Below are positions 1-8,243 of a stretch of 64,000 nt of DNA, in pieces. The notes below the pieces were generated by a model that saw only the letters and a list, made by a program, of their open reading frames with translations, was not told where the DNA came from and made no database searches. Within the stretch, counting starts at the first letter, position 1; each line of letters opens with the position of its first letter. The DNA comes from Prosthecobacter dejongeii (GTDB lineage Bacteria > Verrucomicrobiota > Verrucomicrobiia > Verrucomicrobiales > Verrucomicrobiaceae). The stretch spans positions 868,001 to 932,000 of the forward strand of contig NZ_JACHIF010000001.1 of assembly GCF_014203045.1 (NCBI RefSeq), in the 5' to 3' direction. The translations under genes and the position numbers were made by a program.

Positions 1-41
1 TTTCAGATTATACTGAAAGTACAATCTCACAAGAGGAATTT

Positions 42-773
42 TCAAAGTGCCTCAGCACCTGCCAAGAGTTCATCCACTAGGCGCGGCACTTCCACACTGG
101 CCGAGCCAGCACGACGCTCGGTGAAATGGCTGCTAATCTCAGTTGATTCGAGGTTAATCTCGATCAGCCGCTTAGCGCCCTTCGACGCGGCCTGTCGGGC
201 AAAGCCTGCGGCCGGGTAAACGACGCCCGAAGTACCGATGCAAATGAAGATATCCACCGTTTCGAGCGCCTGGGTGATTTCCTCGATGTAATAAGGTATC
301 TCACCAAACCAGACAATGTCAGGCCGCATCTTCCCTGCCTTTTCACAGATGGGGCAAGCCGTAGAGCAATCCAAATCTGCCTCCCAAGGCATGACATTTC
401 GGCACCAGAGGCAGCGCACCTTCCGCAACTCTCCATGCATGTGGCACAGCTTTTGGGCACCCGCCCGTTCATTCAGGTCATCCACATTTTGAGTCACATG
501 GAGAAAAGAACCTGGCCAGCCTTGCTCCAGCCTAGCCAGAGCCTGATGCGCGGGATTGGGCTCCACGGTGTGGAGTGCGGCACGGCGTAGATTGTAGAAC
601 CGATGCACCAATTCGGGCGTTCGGCGAAAGGCATCCGGTGAAGCAACTTCTTCGATTTGATAGCCTTCCCATAAGCCATCCACCCCACGAAAGGTGGGCA
701 CACCGGATTCAGCCGAAAGACCAGCCCCGGTCAGGACCACTAGATTTGGATGTGTGAGGCCAGCCATGGTCAC
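42..773 (-). CDS. cobB: Sir2-family NAD-dependent protein deacylase (class III sirtuin)
   Basis: NAD-dependent lysine deacylase, probably cytoplasmic. The 243-residue product has the NAD-binding GAGLSAESG motif at residues 16-24, TQNVDDLNE near 94-102, the catalytic His in HMHGE (about H113), and a four-Cys zinc site (C121, C124, C140, C143). Residues Y60 and R63 form the YxxR pair that in CobB/SIRT5-type enzymes favours removal of negatively charged acyl groups such as succinyl, so desuccinylase activity is likely by family knowledge. The start read here is GTG at 773, overlapping the upstream gene's TGA by four bases (GTGA); the ATG two codons in (767) is an equally good start. The overlap implies translational coupling. 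A short inverted repeat (TTTCAG/CTGAAA, positions 1-18) lies just downstream and could be part of a terminator. Confidence 0.95.
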   Translation of the reverse strand: MTMAGLTHPNLVVLTGAGLSAESGVPTFRGVDGLWEGYQIEEVASPDAFRRTPELVHRFYNLRRAALHTVEPNPAHQALARLEQGWPGSFLHVTQNVDDLNERAGAQKLCHMHGELRKVRCLWCRNVMPWEADLDCSTACPICEKAGKMRPDIVWFGEIPYYIEEITQALETVDIFICIGTSGVVYPAAGFARQAASKGAKRLIEINLESTEISSHFTERRAGSASVEVPRLVDELLAGAEAL

Positions 774-1516
774 TTTTTAGGAAGCTGATATTGCGTGGTG
801 ATCAGCACCTTGCCCGGCGTTTCATTGTCACGGCTGATCATGAGAGTGATGGTGGATTTGCCGTCGCTCTTGGTCCCATTCATGGAGACGGATTCATGGT
901 CGCCATTGACGATGCTCGTGACTTCATAACCCATGGTTTTGAGCACACCTTCATAGTGCTCTTTGACCTGAGGTACATCGCCATTCACACTCCCGATAGT
1001 CATGCCACCGACGGACTCCGGCTGGTCCACTCGGTAGCCGCCGCCCTCTTGCAAAATGAGGCCTGGATACTGAGGCACCTCGGCCGGAGGAGCCGAGGCT
1101 GCGACGGGACCTGCGGTGATGGTTTTACCATCTGGGCCCTTAATAATGACACCTTCAGTTTGAGCCTTGGAGGCGTCAAAACCATACTCTTCACCTTTGT
1201 CGTTCTTGATGGTGAGTTTCCCCTTTTCCAAATCTTCATAAGAGATGGTGGAAGTTTCACCCGTGGATTTGTTTTTGAAAGTGATCTCTCTTTTGGCATC
1301 GTCCTTTTTCAGGACCTGAATGTCAGGGTTCATTTCCAGAGCCCAGACCGCCGCCTTCGCCGGATCTTCGGCAAAGTTTTTGATCTTGGAAGAAATCTTA
1401 GCCACCAGGAAACCGCCTCCGAGGAACGCGGCGAGGAGCAAGACACCACAGCCCATGCCTGCGATGGCGAGACCGGAAAGACCTTTTTTCTTTTGGGGAT
1501 TTTGTGGATGGCTCAT
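770..1516 (-). CDS. Membrane-anchored protein of unknown function
   Basis: A 248-residue protein not recognised as a known family. It starts with a short Lys-rich cytoplasmic stretch followed by one hydrophobic helix at about residues 13-40 (rich in Gly, Ala, Leu), then a Lys/Asp/Thr-rich soluble part likely outside the membrane. Residues about 60-125 contain repeated short beta-strand-like units (ITFKNKSTGE, LTIKNDKGEE, VIIKGPDGKT), suggesting a small beta-sheet domain, followed by an Ala/Pro linker and a C-terminal domain of about 100 residues. It overlaps cobB by four bases, so the two are probably cotranscribed, though I see no functional link. Confidence 0.75.
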   Translation of the reverse strand: MSHPQNPQKKKGLSGLAIAGMGCGVLLLAAFLGGGFLVAKISSKIKNFAEDPAKAAVWALEMNPDIQVLKKDDAKREITFKNKSTGETSTISYEDLEKGKLTIKNDKGEEYGFDASKAQTEGVIIKGPDGKTITAGPVAASAPPAEVPQYPGLILQEGGGYRVDQPESVGGMTIGSVNGDVPQVKEHYEGVLKTMGYEVTSIVNGDHESVSMNGTKSDGKSTITLMISRDNETPGKVLITTQYQLPKK

Positions 1517-1597
1517 GGTTCAAAAAGAAGTGCAGTCGTTTAGACACTAACCTATGAAGGTTAATTCCATTTTCTGGTAAAGAACAACCTCTTTTGA

Positions 1598-2263
1598 TTA
1601 CGCGATCTGACCTGCTGATAGACATGCGATGGAGGCTGATAGATTGCGCCGTGCCTTCGCCTCGTATCGCTCGTGGAAATGAGGTGTGGCATAGAGCTGC
1701 GGACGCTGTAAAAAGTCCTGCAAGACACGACTGCGACCCACCAAATAATCCGCAAGGGGGACATGCACATACTCTTGCCGAATCGCCTTTTCATAGGCCC
1801 AAAACTGGGGCTCATCCTTGCCCAGGATGGCGAGGTCAATATCACACATCAGGGCCGCATCCTGCGTGGTATCTGGGACATGCTTTTTTGTCAGCAGAAT
1901 GAGGGACCGCACCTGCTGGATGAAGTCGCTGGCTACACCACCTGTACTCAAAGCATCCATGGCCAAGTCTGCACTGAGCGCTTCATTGTCTGAACTCGAT
2001 TGTGAGTCATAGACAGCATCGTGAAACCATAGAGCTACTTCCAGAGCCAAGGGGTCATGTGCCAGGGACTTCACCTCATCCAATTCAGCAAGGCATTCAC
2101 TCAAATGCCGCAGATTATGATAATGGCGATGCGGTTGCGAATAAGCATTCACCAAATCGCCAAAGCAGCTGTGGCCATCTCCCTCAGCTGGAATGGCCTT
2201 CCAAAGATGTGACCAACGCGAGAGTTGGATGTCAGAATCTGGGGAAGGCTCATTCAGTCTCAT
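1598..2263 (-). CDS. Predicted HD-superfamily metal-dependent phosphohydrolase (COG4339 type)
   Basis: 221 residues, cytoplasmic. The metal-binding pattern of HD-domain phosphohydrolases is visible: H49/H53 in HYHNLRH, the HD pair at 81-82 in ALWFHDAVYD, and a later Asp in MCDIDLAILG. The arrangement HYHNxxH, then WFHDAVYD, then DxDLAILG is the signature of a small family usually annotated as predicted metal-dependent HD phosphohydrolase, whose substrate is unknown. The gene is 11 bases from phoD on the same strand and could be cotranscribed with it. Confidence 0.85.
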   Translation of the reverse strand: MRLNEPSPDSDIQLSRWSHLWKAIPAEGDGHSCFGDLVNAYSQPHRHYHNLRHLSECLAELDEVKSLAHDPLALEVALWFHDAVYDSQSSSDNEALSADLAMDALSTGGVASDFIQQVRSLILLTKKHVPDTTQDAALMCDIDLAILGKDEPQFWAYEKAIRQEYVHVPLADYLVGRSRVLQDFLQRPQLYATPHFHERYEAKARRNLSASIACLSAGQIA

Positions 2264-2274
2264 AGTCTTTTTGG

Positions 2275-3858
2275 TTAGGCCTGCTGAAGACCTGCCTTAC
2301 CTGCCTCCACGGCAAAGGAGGTGCGAGTGATCAAAGGAGCACCAGGGCGGGTCACATATTCCACGGCCTGATAGTTCGTTTTCCAATGCTGGGGCGTGAC
2401 CTCACAACTCACATAACCGCGTTCCGCGCTGTGGAATTTGACGAAGGGATTCTCGGCATAGATGGCATCCAGGGTCTTAGGTTTCAGCAAGCCATCGCCC
2501 CCTGAACTGATGGAGGTGCCAACGAACTCTGTGGCGACCACTTTCGACTCCAAATCATCGAAGTCGGTGAGGAGGTTGTTCGCCCAGTTGCTATGGATGT
2601 CCCCAGTCAGCACCACAGGATTGGAGATGCGCTGTTCATCGAAGTATTTCAGGATGCGGCGGCGCTCCATCTCACAGCTCGGCCACTGGTCCATGCTGTA
2701 GCCTTTTTCTTCGCCGACCTTGCGATCGGCGAGCCCCATCATGACTTGCTGAGCCAGGACGTTCCAGGTAGAGGGAGACTTAGCCAGACCTTCAAACAAC
2801 CAATCTCGCTGGATGACGCCAAGTAGGCTGGAATTCGGATTCAAAGCTTCGGCGCAAAGAGGCTTGCTGCCATCCCCACAGGGCTGATCACTGCGATACT
2901 GACGAGTGTCCAGTACATGGAAATCGGCGAGGCGGCCATAACTCACATTGCGATAAAGCAGCATGTCTGGCCCTTTAGGCATGGCGCTGCGGCGCAGAGG
3001 CATGTGCTCATAGTAGGCCTGATAAGCGGCAGCACGGCGGAGCAGGAAGTCTTCTTTTTTGACGTCCTTTTCTTCGGAGATGTCACTCGCATAATTATTG
3101 TCCACTTCATGGTCATCCCAGGTGACTAACCAAGGGACAATGGCATGCATGGCCTGAAGGGCAGGATCTCCTTTATACTGTGCGTGGCGATTGCGGTAAG
3201 CCTCCAAAGTATTGATCTCTGGCCCGGTGTGTTTGCGCACGCGTCCATCCAGCCCTTCCTTTTCATAAATGTAGTCACCGAGATGGACGACGAGGTCCAG
3301 GTCCTCCTTCGCCATGTGCTCATAGGCCGTGAAGAGACCCGTCTCAAAATGCTGACAGGAAGCGAAGGCGAAACGCAGTTTTTCCGGCAACGTTTCTTTC
3401 GCGGGGAAAGTCCGCGTGCGGCCCTTGGGACTCACCTCACCCCCGGCTTTAAATTGATACCAATACCAGCGTTCTGGCCGCAGCCCATCCACCTCCACAT
3501 GCACGGAATGCCCCCACTCAGGTGTCGCGATGGCGGTGCCTTGACGGACGATTTTGGTCATGCCCTCATCTTCCGAAACCTGCCAGGAAACCTCCACTGG
3601 CACAGGCTCCATCCCCCCGCCCTCCAAGGGCTTGGGGGCTAAGCGTGTCCAGAGCACCATGCCATCCGCCGTCGGGTCTCCCGATGCCACACCCAGGGTA
3701 AAAGGGTAGCTGGAAAACTTGGGCGCAGATTTCACGGCGCCAAAGGCACGTTCACAAGCCAAAGCCGCCAGCGCCAGTGAGGCTGAGCCGGTGACGAAAG
3801 AACGGCGGCTGGAAACGCGCGCAGGGACCAGGGGATAAACGGGGGGTGTCATGAACAC
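2275..3858 (-). CDS. phoD: PhoD-type alkaline phosphatase/phosphodiesterase, Tat-exported
   Basis: A 527-residue secreted phosphatase that releases phosphate from mono- or diesters outside the cytoplasm. The N-terminus carries a twin-arginine motif (SRRSFVTG) followed by an Ala/Leu-rich helix, so export of the folded protein by Tat is expected. PhoD hallmarks follow in order: the Fn3-like N-domain with VASGDPTADGMVLWTRLAP, then the metal site motifs HLGDYIYE, WDDHEVDNN and VLTGDIHSN, which hold the Fe/Ca ligands in this family. Length is normal. It may contribute to phosphate scavenging with the nearby glpT-glpQ genes. No PHO box was identified upstream. Confidence 0.93.
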   Translation of the reverse strand: MFMTPPVYPLVPARVSSRRSFVTGSASLALAALACERAFGAVKSAPKFSSYPFTLGVASGDPTADGMVLWTRLAPKPLEGGGMEPVPVEVSWQVSEDEGMTKIVRQGTAIATPEWGHSVHVEVDGLRPERWYWYQFKAGGEVSPKGRTRTFPAKETLPEKLRFAFASCQHFETGLFTAYEHMAKEDLDLVVHLGDYIYEKEGLDGRVRKHTGPEINTLEAYRNRHAQYKGDPALQAMHAIVPWLVTWDDHEVDNNYASDISEEKDVKKEDFLLRRAAAYQAYYEHMPLRRSAMPKGPDMLLYRNVSYGRLADFHVLDTRQYRSDQPCGDGSKPLCAEALNPNSSLLGVIQRDWLFEGLAKSPSTWNVLAQQVMMGLADRKVGEEKGYSMDQWPSCEMERRRILKYFDEQRISNPVVLTGDIHSNWANNLLTDFDDLESKVVATEFVGTSISSGGDGLLKPKTLDAIYAENPFVKFHSAERGYVSCEVTPQHWKTNYQAVEYVTRPGAPLITRTSFAVEAGKAGLQQA

Positions 3859-4558
3859 TCAACGAAACGCCTGAGTGCGACTGTTTCATCCAAGAAGATG
3901 CGACAGAAACGTTGCTCAGCGGTAACGCGCATAAGTCTTCCTCCAGAAAGGATCAAAAGCGGTCAGGAGTTTTTCGAAGGCGGAGCGCTCCGCTTTTTTC
4001 CTGGCGAGGTCACTGCCATCAAAGATGAAACTTCCGCCCACCTTGTCGTTGCTCTCTTCAAGCGCACCATAGATGTAACCTGTGCGTGTATCCATGAGCA
4101 CGGCCGAAGCGGAAGCGGTGATTTCAAAACGATTCACGCTCAACAAACCGAGCGACAATACCGTCAGCGGAGGCACCACGTCTTCATTTCGAAACTGGGT
4201 GCTGACAGTGTAGATGAGAATAGCATCGGCCTGCAATTTTGCAGCGGCCTCCCGCAGATCTTCGTCGCTATTGAGCGACTCCGGCAGCAGCAGACGATTC
4301 AGCGTCGCCACGCCTTCCAGGCCAGGGAGATTCTGAAGTTTTTCCAGATCGCCCGCGCGCTCAATGTCGCGTGTGGTGACCACACTGTAAGCGCCTGAGC
4401 CGTGAGCTCGCCCTGAATCGGAGCGGTAGCCGCTCTCTTGTACACGTACCACGGCGATGTTGGCTGGAAACTGGATGGCTGGGCGGGCGACGTAGGCCTT
4501 CTTCACTTTCGGGTCCGTGAATGTCCCCAGATCCGCAGGCCGCCCCGGCGTGGTGTAA

Positions 4559-5709
4559 TACGATTTAACTACATAATCTGGTGTAATAGTAAAATTTCAA
4601 ATAGCGTTTAGTTTTGACAGTAGGTAGCCCTTGCCGATCAGTGAGAAGACTTTTCGGCCATCCTCCCAATAGCCTTTGAGCACCCGAGTGATGTCCTTCT
4701 CCACTTCTTCAAGTGTTTCATAGACCCGGTTGCACAGGCTGTCTTTCATGAGGTCCCAGAGTTTCTCCACCGGATTGAGTTCCGGGCTGTAGGGCGGCAA
4801 GGTCAGGATGCGCACATTCTTGGGCACTCCTTCCTGCGGGCCTTTCTCACGATGGTGGAAGCCCGCTCCATCCCCGATGATCACATGCATGGCACCCGGA
4901 TCACGCCGCGATATCTGTTCCAAGAAGTTGCGGTCCGCTTCCTTGCTCACTTTCGGGCTGAACAAAAATTCGCAGCCTGCTCCTCCGATTTGCAAGGCTC
5001 CAAACACGTATCCCCACTGGTATTGCTTGTTGACCGGGCACACAACTTCAGTCCCTCTCCTGGTCCACATGCGCCGCGTCACCGGTGCCAGTCCATAGCG
5101 AGCTTCGTCATAGATCCACAGCCTCAACGAACGATCCCTTGGCAAATCAAGATCCATGAGCTTTTGGGCCAGTGTTTCTTTGAAGGCGACGACCTTGAGC
5201 GGGTCTTTTTTCGTGTGGCAGGGGCGCGTCACCTTCAAGCGCCCTCCGAGCTTTTTTAGATAGCGATAGGTCTGCGGCAGACCAAACTTGACGTTAAAAC
5301 GCTCCTTGAGCCAGGCGTAAGCCTCCTTGGCCGTGCGCCAGCGGCCTTTTTCCAGTTCAACGGCCAGTTCCTGCATCTGGCTTTCATCCAGCTCTGGAGC
5401 AAAACCTTGGCCGCGTTGCTTTTGCTCCAGAAGGCCTTCAATCCCCTTCTTTCGGTAGAGGTTGAACCAACTGGTGATGGTTGTTTGACTGTGACCAAGC
5501 TGGGCGGCGATGGCCTTAGAAGAAAGCTTTCCTTCCAGGCCAAGCTTGACGGCAAGAAGGCGCTCACGCCTCCAGCCGACTTTTTCACGGGGGTGGAGCG
5601 CCAAAACTTGGGCACCTTGATGCAGCGGATCCAATGGATTTCGAGGTCGGGCCATAGACAATTTTAAACCCATTCCCTTAATTATGCCAGATAAAGTTGT
5701 GAAATCGTA
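4559..5709 (-). mobile_element. IS630-type insertion sequence, complete, about 1.15 kb
   Basis: The element is bounded by imperfect inverted repeats of roughly 28 bases: the left end reads TACGATTTAACTACATAATC and the reverse complement of the right end reads TACGATTTCACAACTTTATC, then both continue CTGG..TAAT. It is flanked on both sides by TAA (4556-4558 and 5710-5712, + strand). IS630 elements normally duplicate TA, so the true duplication may be TA with a one-base difference at the ends; either reading restores the host frame on excision. It carries a single transposase gene on the minus strand that seems intact, so the insertion may be recent and the element mobile. No second copy is in the window. 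Confidence 0.9.
4597..5673 (-). CDS. IS630-family DDE transposase
   Basis: Transposase of the surrounding insertion sequence, about 358 residues from the ATG at 5673 (MGLKLSMARPRN). An in-frame reading extends upstream to 5814, but that crosses the element's right end into the disrupted lipoprotein gene, so it cannot be the native start; ATG at 5655 is an alternative. The N-terminal third is a helix-turn-helix (AIAAQLGHSQTTITSWFNLY). The catalytic triad is visible as Asp in IYDEARYG, Asp in IIGDGAGFHH and Glu in YSPELNPVEKLW, the last being the IS630 signature. No frameshift or internal stop is present. Confidence 0.92.
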   Translation of the reverse strand: MGLKLSMARPRNPLDPLHQGAQVLALHPREKVGWRRERLLAVKLGLEGKLSSKAIAAQLGHSQTTITSWFNLYRKKGIEGLLEQKQRGQGFAPELDESQMQELAVELEKGRWRTAKEAYAWLKERFNVKFGLPQTYRYLKKLGGRLKVTRPCHTKKDPLKVVAFKETLAQKLMDLDLPRDRSLRLWIYDEARYGLAPVTRRMWTRRGTEVVCPVNKQYQWGYVFGALQIGGAGCEFLFSPKVSKEADRNFLEQISRRDPGAMHVIIGDGAGFHHREKGPQEGVPKNVRILTLPPYSPELNPVEKLWDLMKDSLCNRVYETLEEVEKDITRVLKGYWEDGRKVFSLIGKGYLLSKLNAI

Positions 5710-5827
5710 TAAGTGGCACATGAGGCGAGTGAAAGCAGTAAAATGGCAGAGACGAGCGTGGGTTTGATATGCATGGCTCTTCTCCGTGCGAGATTCCGCA
5801 CAAGAAAGGATCATGCGGAGAAAAAAA

Positions 5828-7231
5828 TCAGCGAGTCTTCAAGGCACCCAACACGGCCTCGCGCAAACGAGCCACCGCCTGCGCATCCGCAAAATGATTC
5901 ACCATCAAGGCAAAACAAAATTCACCCCCGGAGGCAGATTTGACATAACCCGTGTAAGAACGCACGCCGGACATGGCCCCACCTTTCCACCTGACAGAGC
6001 CATCTTCCGTGGCCAGCAAAGATTCGCGATAGACGGCACCCTGAGGTCCAGTGCCGGCCACATGCTGGAGGCGAGCAAGATCCAGAGGCCGAATGAAATC
6101 AGCGCGTGCGAGACCGCAGCCATCCTCCATGCGCAATCCCTCAAAAACCAACCCTCGTGACTGCCAGTGAGCCCGCAAAACCTCATCGGAAGATTTTCCT
6201 TCACGAACACCTAACAAACGATACAAGCACTCTGTCTCGTGATTGTCCGAAGTGGCATGGATGCTGGTGACGATCTCCCTCAGGGTGGGCGAAGCATGTT
6301 TGATTAAAATCTCCGACGCCTCAGGTACGGACCCACCCGCGTTGCGCAGTTCGCTGGCGCTAGCAGCCTCTCCATCCACCTCGATCCCGGCATCCACCAA
6401 CAGCACGCGCAGGTGATGGGCTGCATAGAGTTCTGGGTCTGGCACCGCCGCCGTCACTTCAAAGTTACCCGCACTCAAAGGCACAGTTCCACGCAAATGC
6501 AGAACTCCAGTGCGTTCACCTCCATGAATCACGACGCCATCTCCTGAATTCGCAGCACCGGTGGTCGCTTCATTCACCCACTGAACGTTCGGCACCTGAG
6601 GGTTGGCCACTAGAAACATCGCTTTGGCCCCCACCTCCTCACCGGGGCGAATCCGGATCAGGCTACGGTTATGCTCCAGATTCAGCCCAGAAACGCCGCT
6701 GCCGTAGCCATTGCCGATGTCTCCCCAATTCCAAAAATCATCGTAAATGGAGCCGGGGAATAAGCTGCCATCGCCAATGATGCGGCCCTGAATGCGCTTT
6801 ACCCCTTTTTGGAGAAGTGTGAGCACCCAGCCTTCGAGATCATTCAAAGAGAGCATGGGATCTCCACCGCCGCGAATGATCACATCCCCGGTTAGGCGAC
6901 CTTCTTGAATGGGAGCGGTGGTGATTACCGTCGTTTCCAAACGATGATCAGGCCCCCATTTCTCCAGAGCGGTGGCGGTGGTGAGGGTCTTGAGGGTAGA
7001 AGCGGGAATGAAGGCCGTTTGACTGTTGAGTTCTTCGATCACTTGGCCCTGGGCATCCAACAGGCAAAAGCCGATGGCAGCCCCTTTCATGCCAGGCTCT
7101 TCAAAGACCTGCTGGAAAATCTGACCCAACGCTGTCGCAGGCGGTGCGTGACTTTCACGATCGTCACGAAAATGAAGCACCAGTAAGGCCGCCAATGCGG
7201 CCAGCAGGAGGCAAAGAAAAGCGTTTTTCAC
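5828..7231 (-). CDS. dacB: D-alanyl-D-alanine carboxypeptidase/endopeptidase (PBP4 type, peptidase S13)
   Basis: Periplasmic peptidoglycan peptidase that removes terminal D-Ala and cuts cross-links. The 467-residue product starts with a hydrophobic signal or anchor (residues about 3-20). The penicillin-binding-protein motifs are present: SxxK at S78-K81 (PASTLKT), SDN in ATSDNHETE, and KGG (in WKGGAMSGV) in place of KTG. Between motifs one and two is the long insertion typical of S13 enzymes. Length matches the family. It sits immediately upstream of the lipoprotein gene that is now broken by the IS element, so any downstream cotranscription has been altered. Confidence 0.92.
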   Translation of the reverse strand: MKNAFLCLLLAALAALLVLHFRDDRESHAPPATALGQIFQQVFEEPGMKGAAIGFCLLDAQGQVIEELNSQTAFIPASTLKTLTTATALEKWGPDHRLETTVITTAPIQEGRLTGDVIIRGGGDPMLSLNDLEGWVLTLLQKGVKRIQGRIIGDGSLFPGSIYDDFWNWGDIGNGYGSGVSGLNLEHNRSLIRIRPGEEVGAKAMFLVANPQVPNVQWVNEATTGAANSGDGVVIHGGERTGVLHLRGTVPLSAGNFEVTAAVPDPELYAAHHLRVLLVDAGIEVDGEAASASELRNAGGSVPEASEILIKHASPTLREIVTSIHATSDNHETECLYRLLGVREGKSSDEVLRAHWQSRGLVFEGLRMEDGCGLARADFIRPLDLARLQHVAGTGPQGAVYRESLLATEDGSVRWKGGAMSGVRSYTGYVKSASGGEFCFALMVNHFADAQAVARLREAVLGALKTR

Positions 7232-7262
7232 TGTGTAGAATAGCCCGTTTTCACCTTTGTGC

Positions 7263-8243
7263 TCAGCGCTTCTTGGCCAACCAACTCAACACCACATCCG
7301 GGAAATCCGTGAACAGGCCGTCCACCCCGGCCTGGGTGAAAAGCAAGTCCATGAGATCATCCGCCGAGTGTGCGAACTTGGGCAGTTCATCGGTACGCAA
7401 AGTGTAAGGATGGACTTTGAGACCCTGAGCATGAGCGTCTCTGACCAAGGCTGTCACGCTGCGATCTGCGGCAATGATGCTGCTGAGTGCCGGGCCGATG
7501 CCATCGGCCACCTGTTTCAACTCCACCAGCCCAGCCGGGGAACGCAAGTGGGCAAAGTCGGTGCCGTCTGTGCCTTGAGCCCCAGCCCCCATGAGTATGA
7601 TGAGGCGACCTTTCCAGCCTAACTCCAAACGTATTCTTTTCACCTCTTCATACTCAAAGCACTGCACATGACATGCATCCTCGCGGCTCTTGTAACCATA
7701 CTTTTCCAGGATGGGCAGGACGATGCGACTGATGTCATGACCTTCCTTGCGATGCCAGGCAGGCTGTTTGATCTCGGGATAAATGCCCGCCTGCCGCCCA
7801 GTGCTGCGGTTCAGTCCCTGGATCAATTGCAGCTCCTCCTCCAGTGTGGGAATCTGGAAGGTGGAGGTATGGATCGGAAAGCGTTTGGGAAACACCTGCT
7901 GACCTGTTTTGGCATGAAACCGTTCGGTGACGCGAAGTTGCTTCAGCTCAGCAAGAGTGAAGTCCAAGGCGTAAAAGCGGCCATCTTCGCGCTGCCGACC
8001 GGGAAATCGCGTGGCCACGTCGCTGATGGTATCCACATGGATGTCATGCAAGACGACGGGCACATCGTCCTTCGTCAGCACCACATCCTGTTCGATGGAA
8101 GGCGCGCCCTGAGCATGAGCCATGGCCTTGGCTTCCAGCGTGTGTTCAGGTAAATAACCACTGGCGCCACGATGGGCGATGACAAGGGGAGAAGGTTCCT
8201 GAGCCATAAGGGGTAAAGCGAGGAGGGGGAGGAGATATTTCAT
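7263..8243 (-). CDS. glpQ: Periplasmic glycerophosphodiester phosphodiesterase
   Basis: Hydrolyses glycerophosphodiesters to sn-glycerol 3-phosphate and an alcohol. The 326-residue protein has a short signal peptide (MKYLLPLLALPLMAQ). The GDPD motif HRGASGYLPEHT begins at H24, with the metal and catalytic residues continuing in EQDVVLTKDDVPVVLHD (E51, D53, H66). Extra insertions after about residue 80 match the longer periplasmic GlpQ form rather than the short cytoplasmic UgpQ form. Its start overlaps the stop of glpT by four bases (8240-8243), so the two are translationally coupled; transport and hydrolysis of the same substrate class explain the pairing. Confidence 0.93.
   Translation of the reverse strand: MKYLLPLLALPLMAQEPSPLVIAHRGASGYLPEHTLEAKAMAHAQGAPSIEQDVVLTKDDVPVVLHDIHVDTISDVATRFPGRQREDGRFYALDFTLAELKQLRVTERFHAKTGQQVFPKRFPIHTSTFQIPTLEEELQLIQGLNRSTGRQAGIYPEIKQPAWHRKEGHDISRIVLPILEKYGYKSREDACHVQCFEYEEVKRIRLELGWKGRLIILMGAGAQGTDGTDFAHLRSPAGLVELKQVADGIGPALSSIIAADRSVTALVRDAHAQGLKVHPYTLRTDELPKFAHSADDLMDLLFTQAGVDGLFTDFPDVVLSWLAKKR

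Larger units (their letters stand above)
3916..5774 (-). pseudogene. Lipoprotein gene interrupted by an IS630-type insertion
   Basis: Two halves of one gene lie either side of the insertion element. The 5' half (5774 down to 5710) begins with ATG preceded by GGAG about 10 bases upstream and encodes MHIKPTLVSAILLLSLASC, a clear lipoprotein signal with lipobox LASC. The 3' half (4555 down to 3916) encodes about 212 residues with no signal of its own. Removing the element and one copy of the flanking TAA joins the halves in frame (..CATYTTPGRPADLG..), giving a protein of about 234 residues. The mature part has a segment with ADAILIYTVSTQF, ITASASAVLMDTRTGYIYG and a C-terminal WRKTYARY, but I do not recognise the family. 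A fragment starting at GTG 4506 could still be translated, but without the export signal. The gene follows dacB by about 50 bases and was probably cotranscribed with it. Confidence 0.85.

Noticed and set aside
4597-5814. Transposase start at 5814
   Set aside because: The extra N-terminal part lies beyond the right inverted repeat in the interrupted lipoprotein gene, so it is not part of the native transposase.
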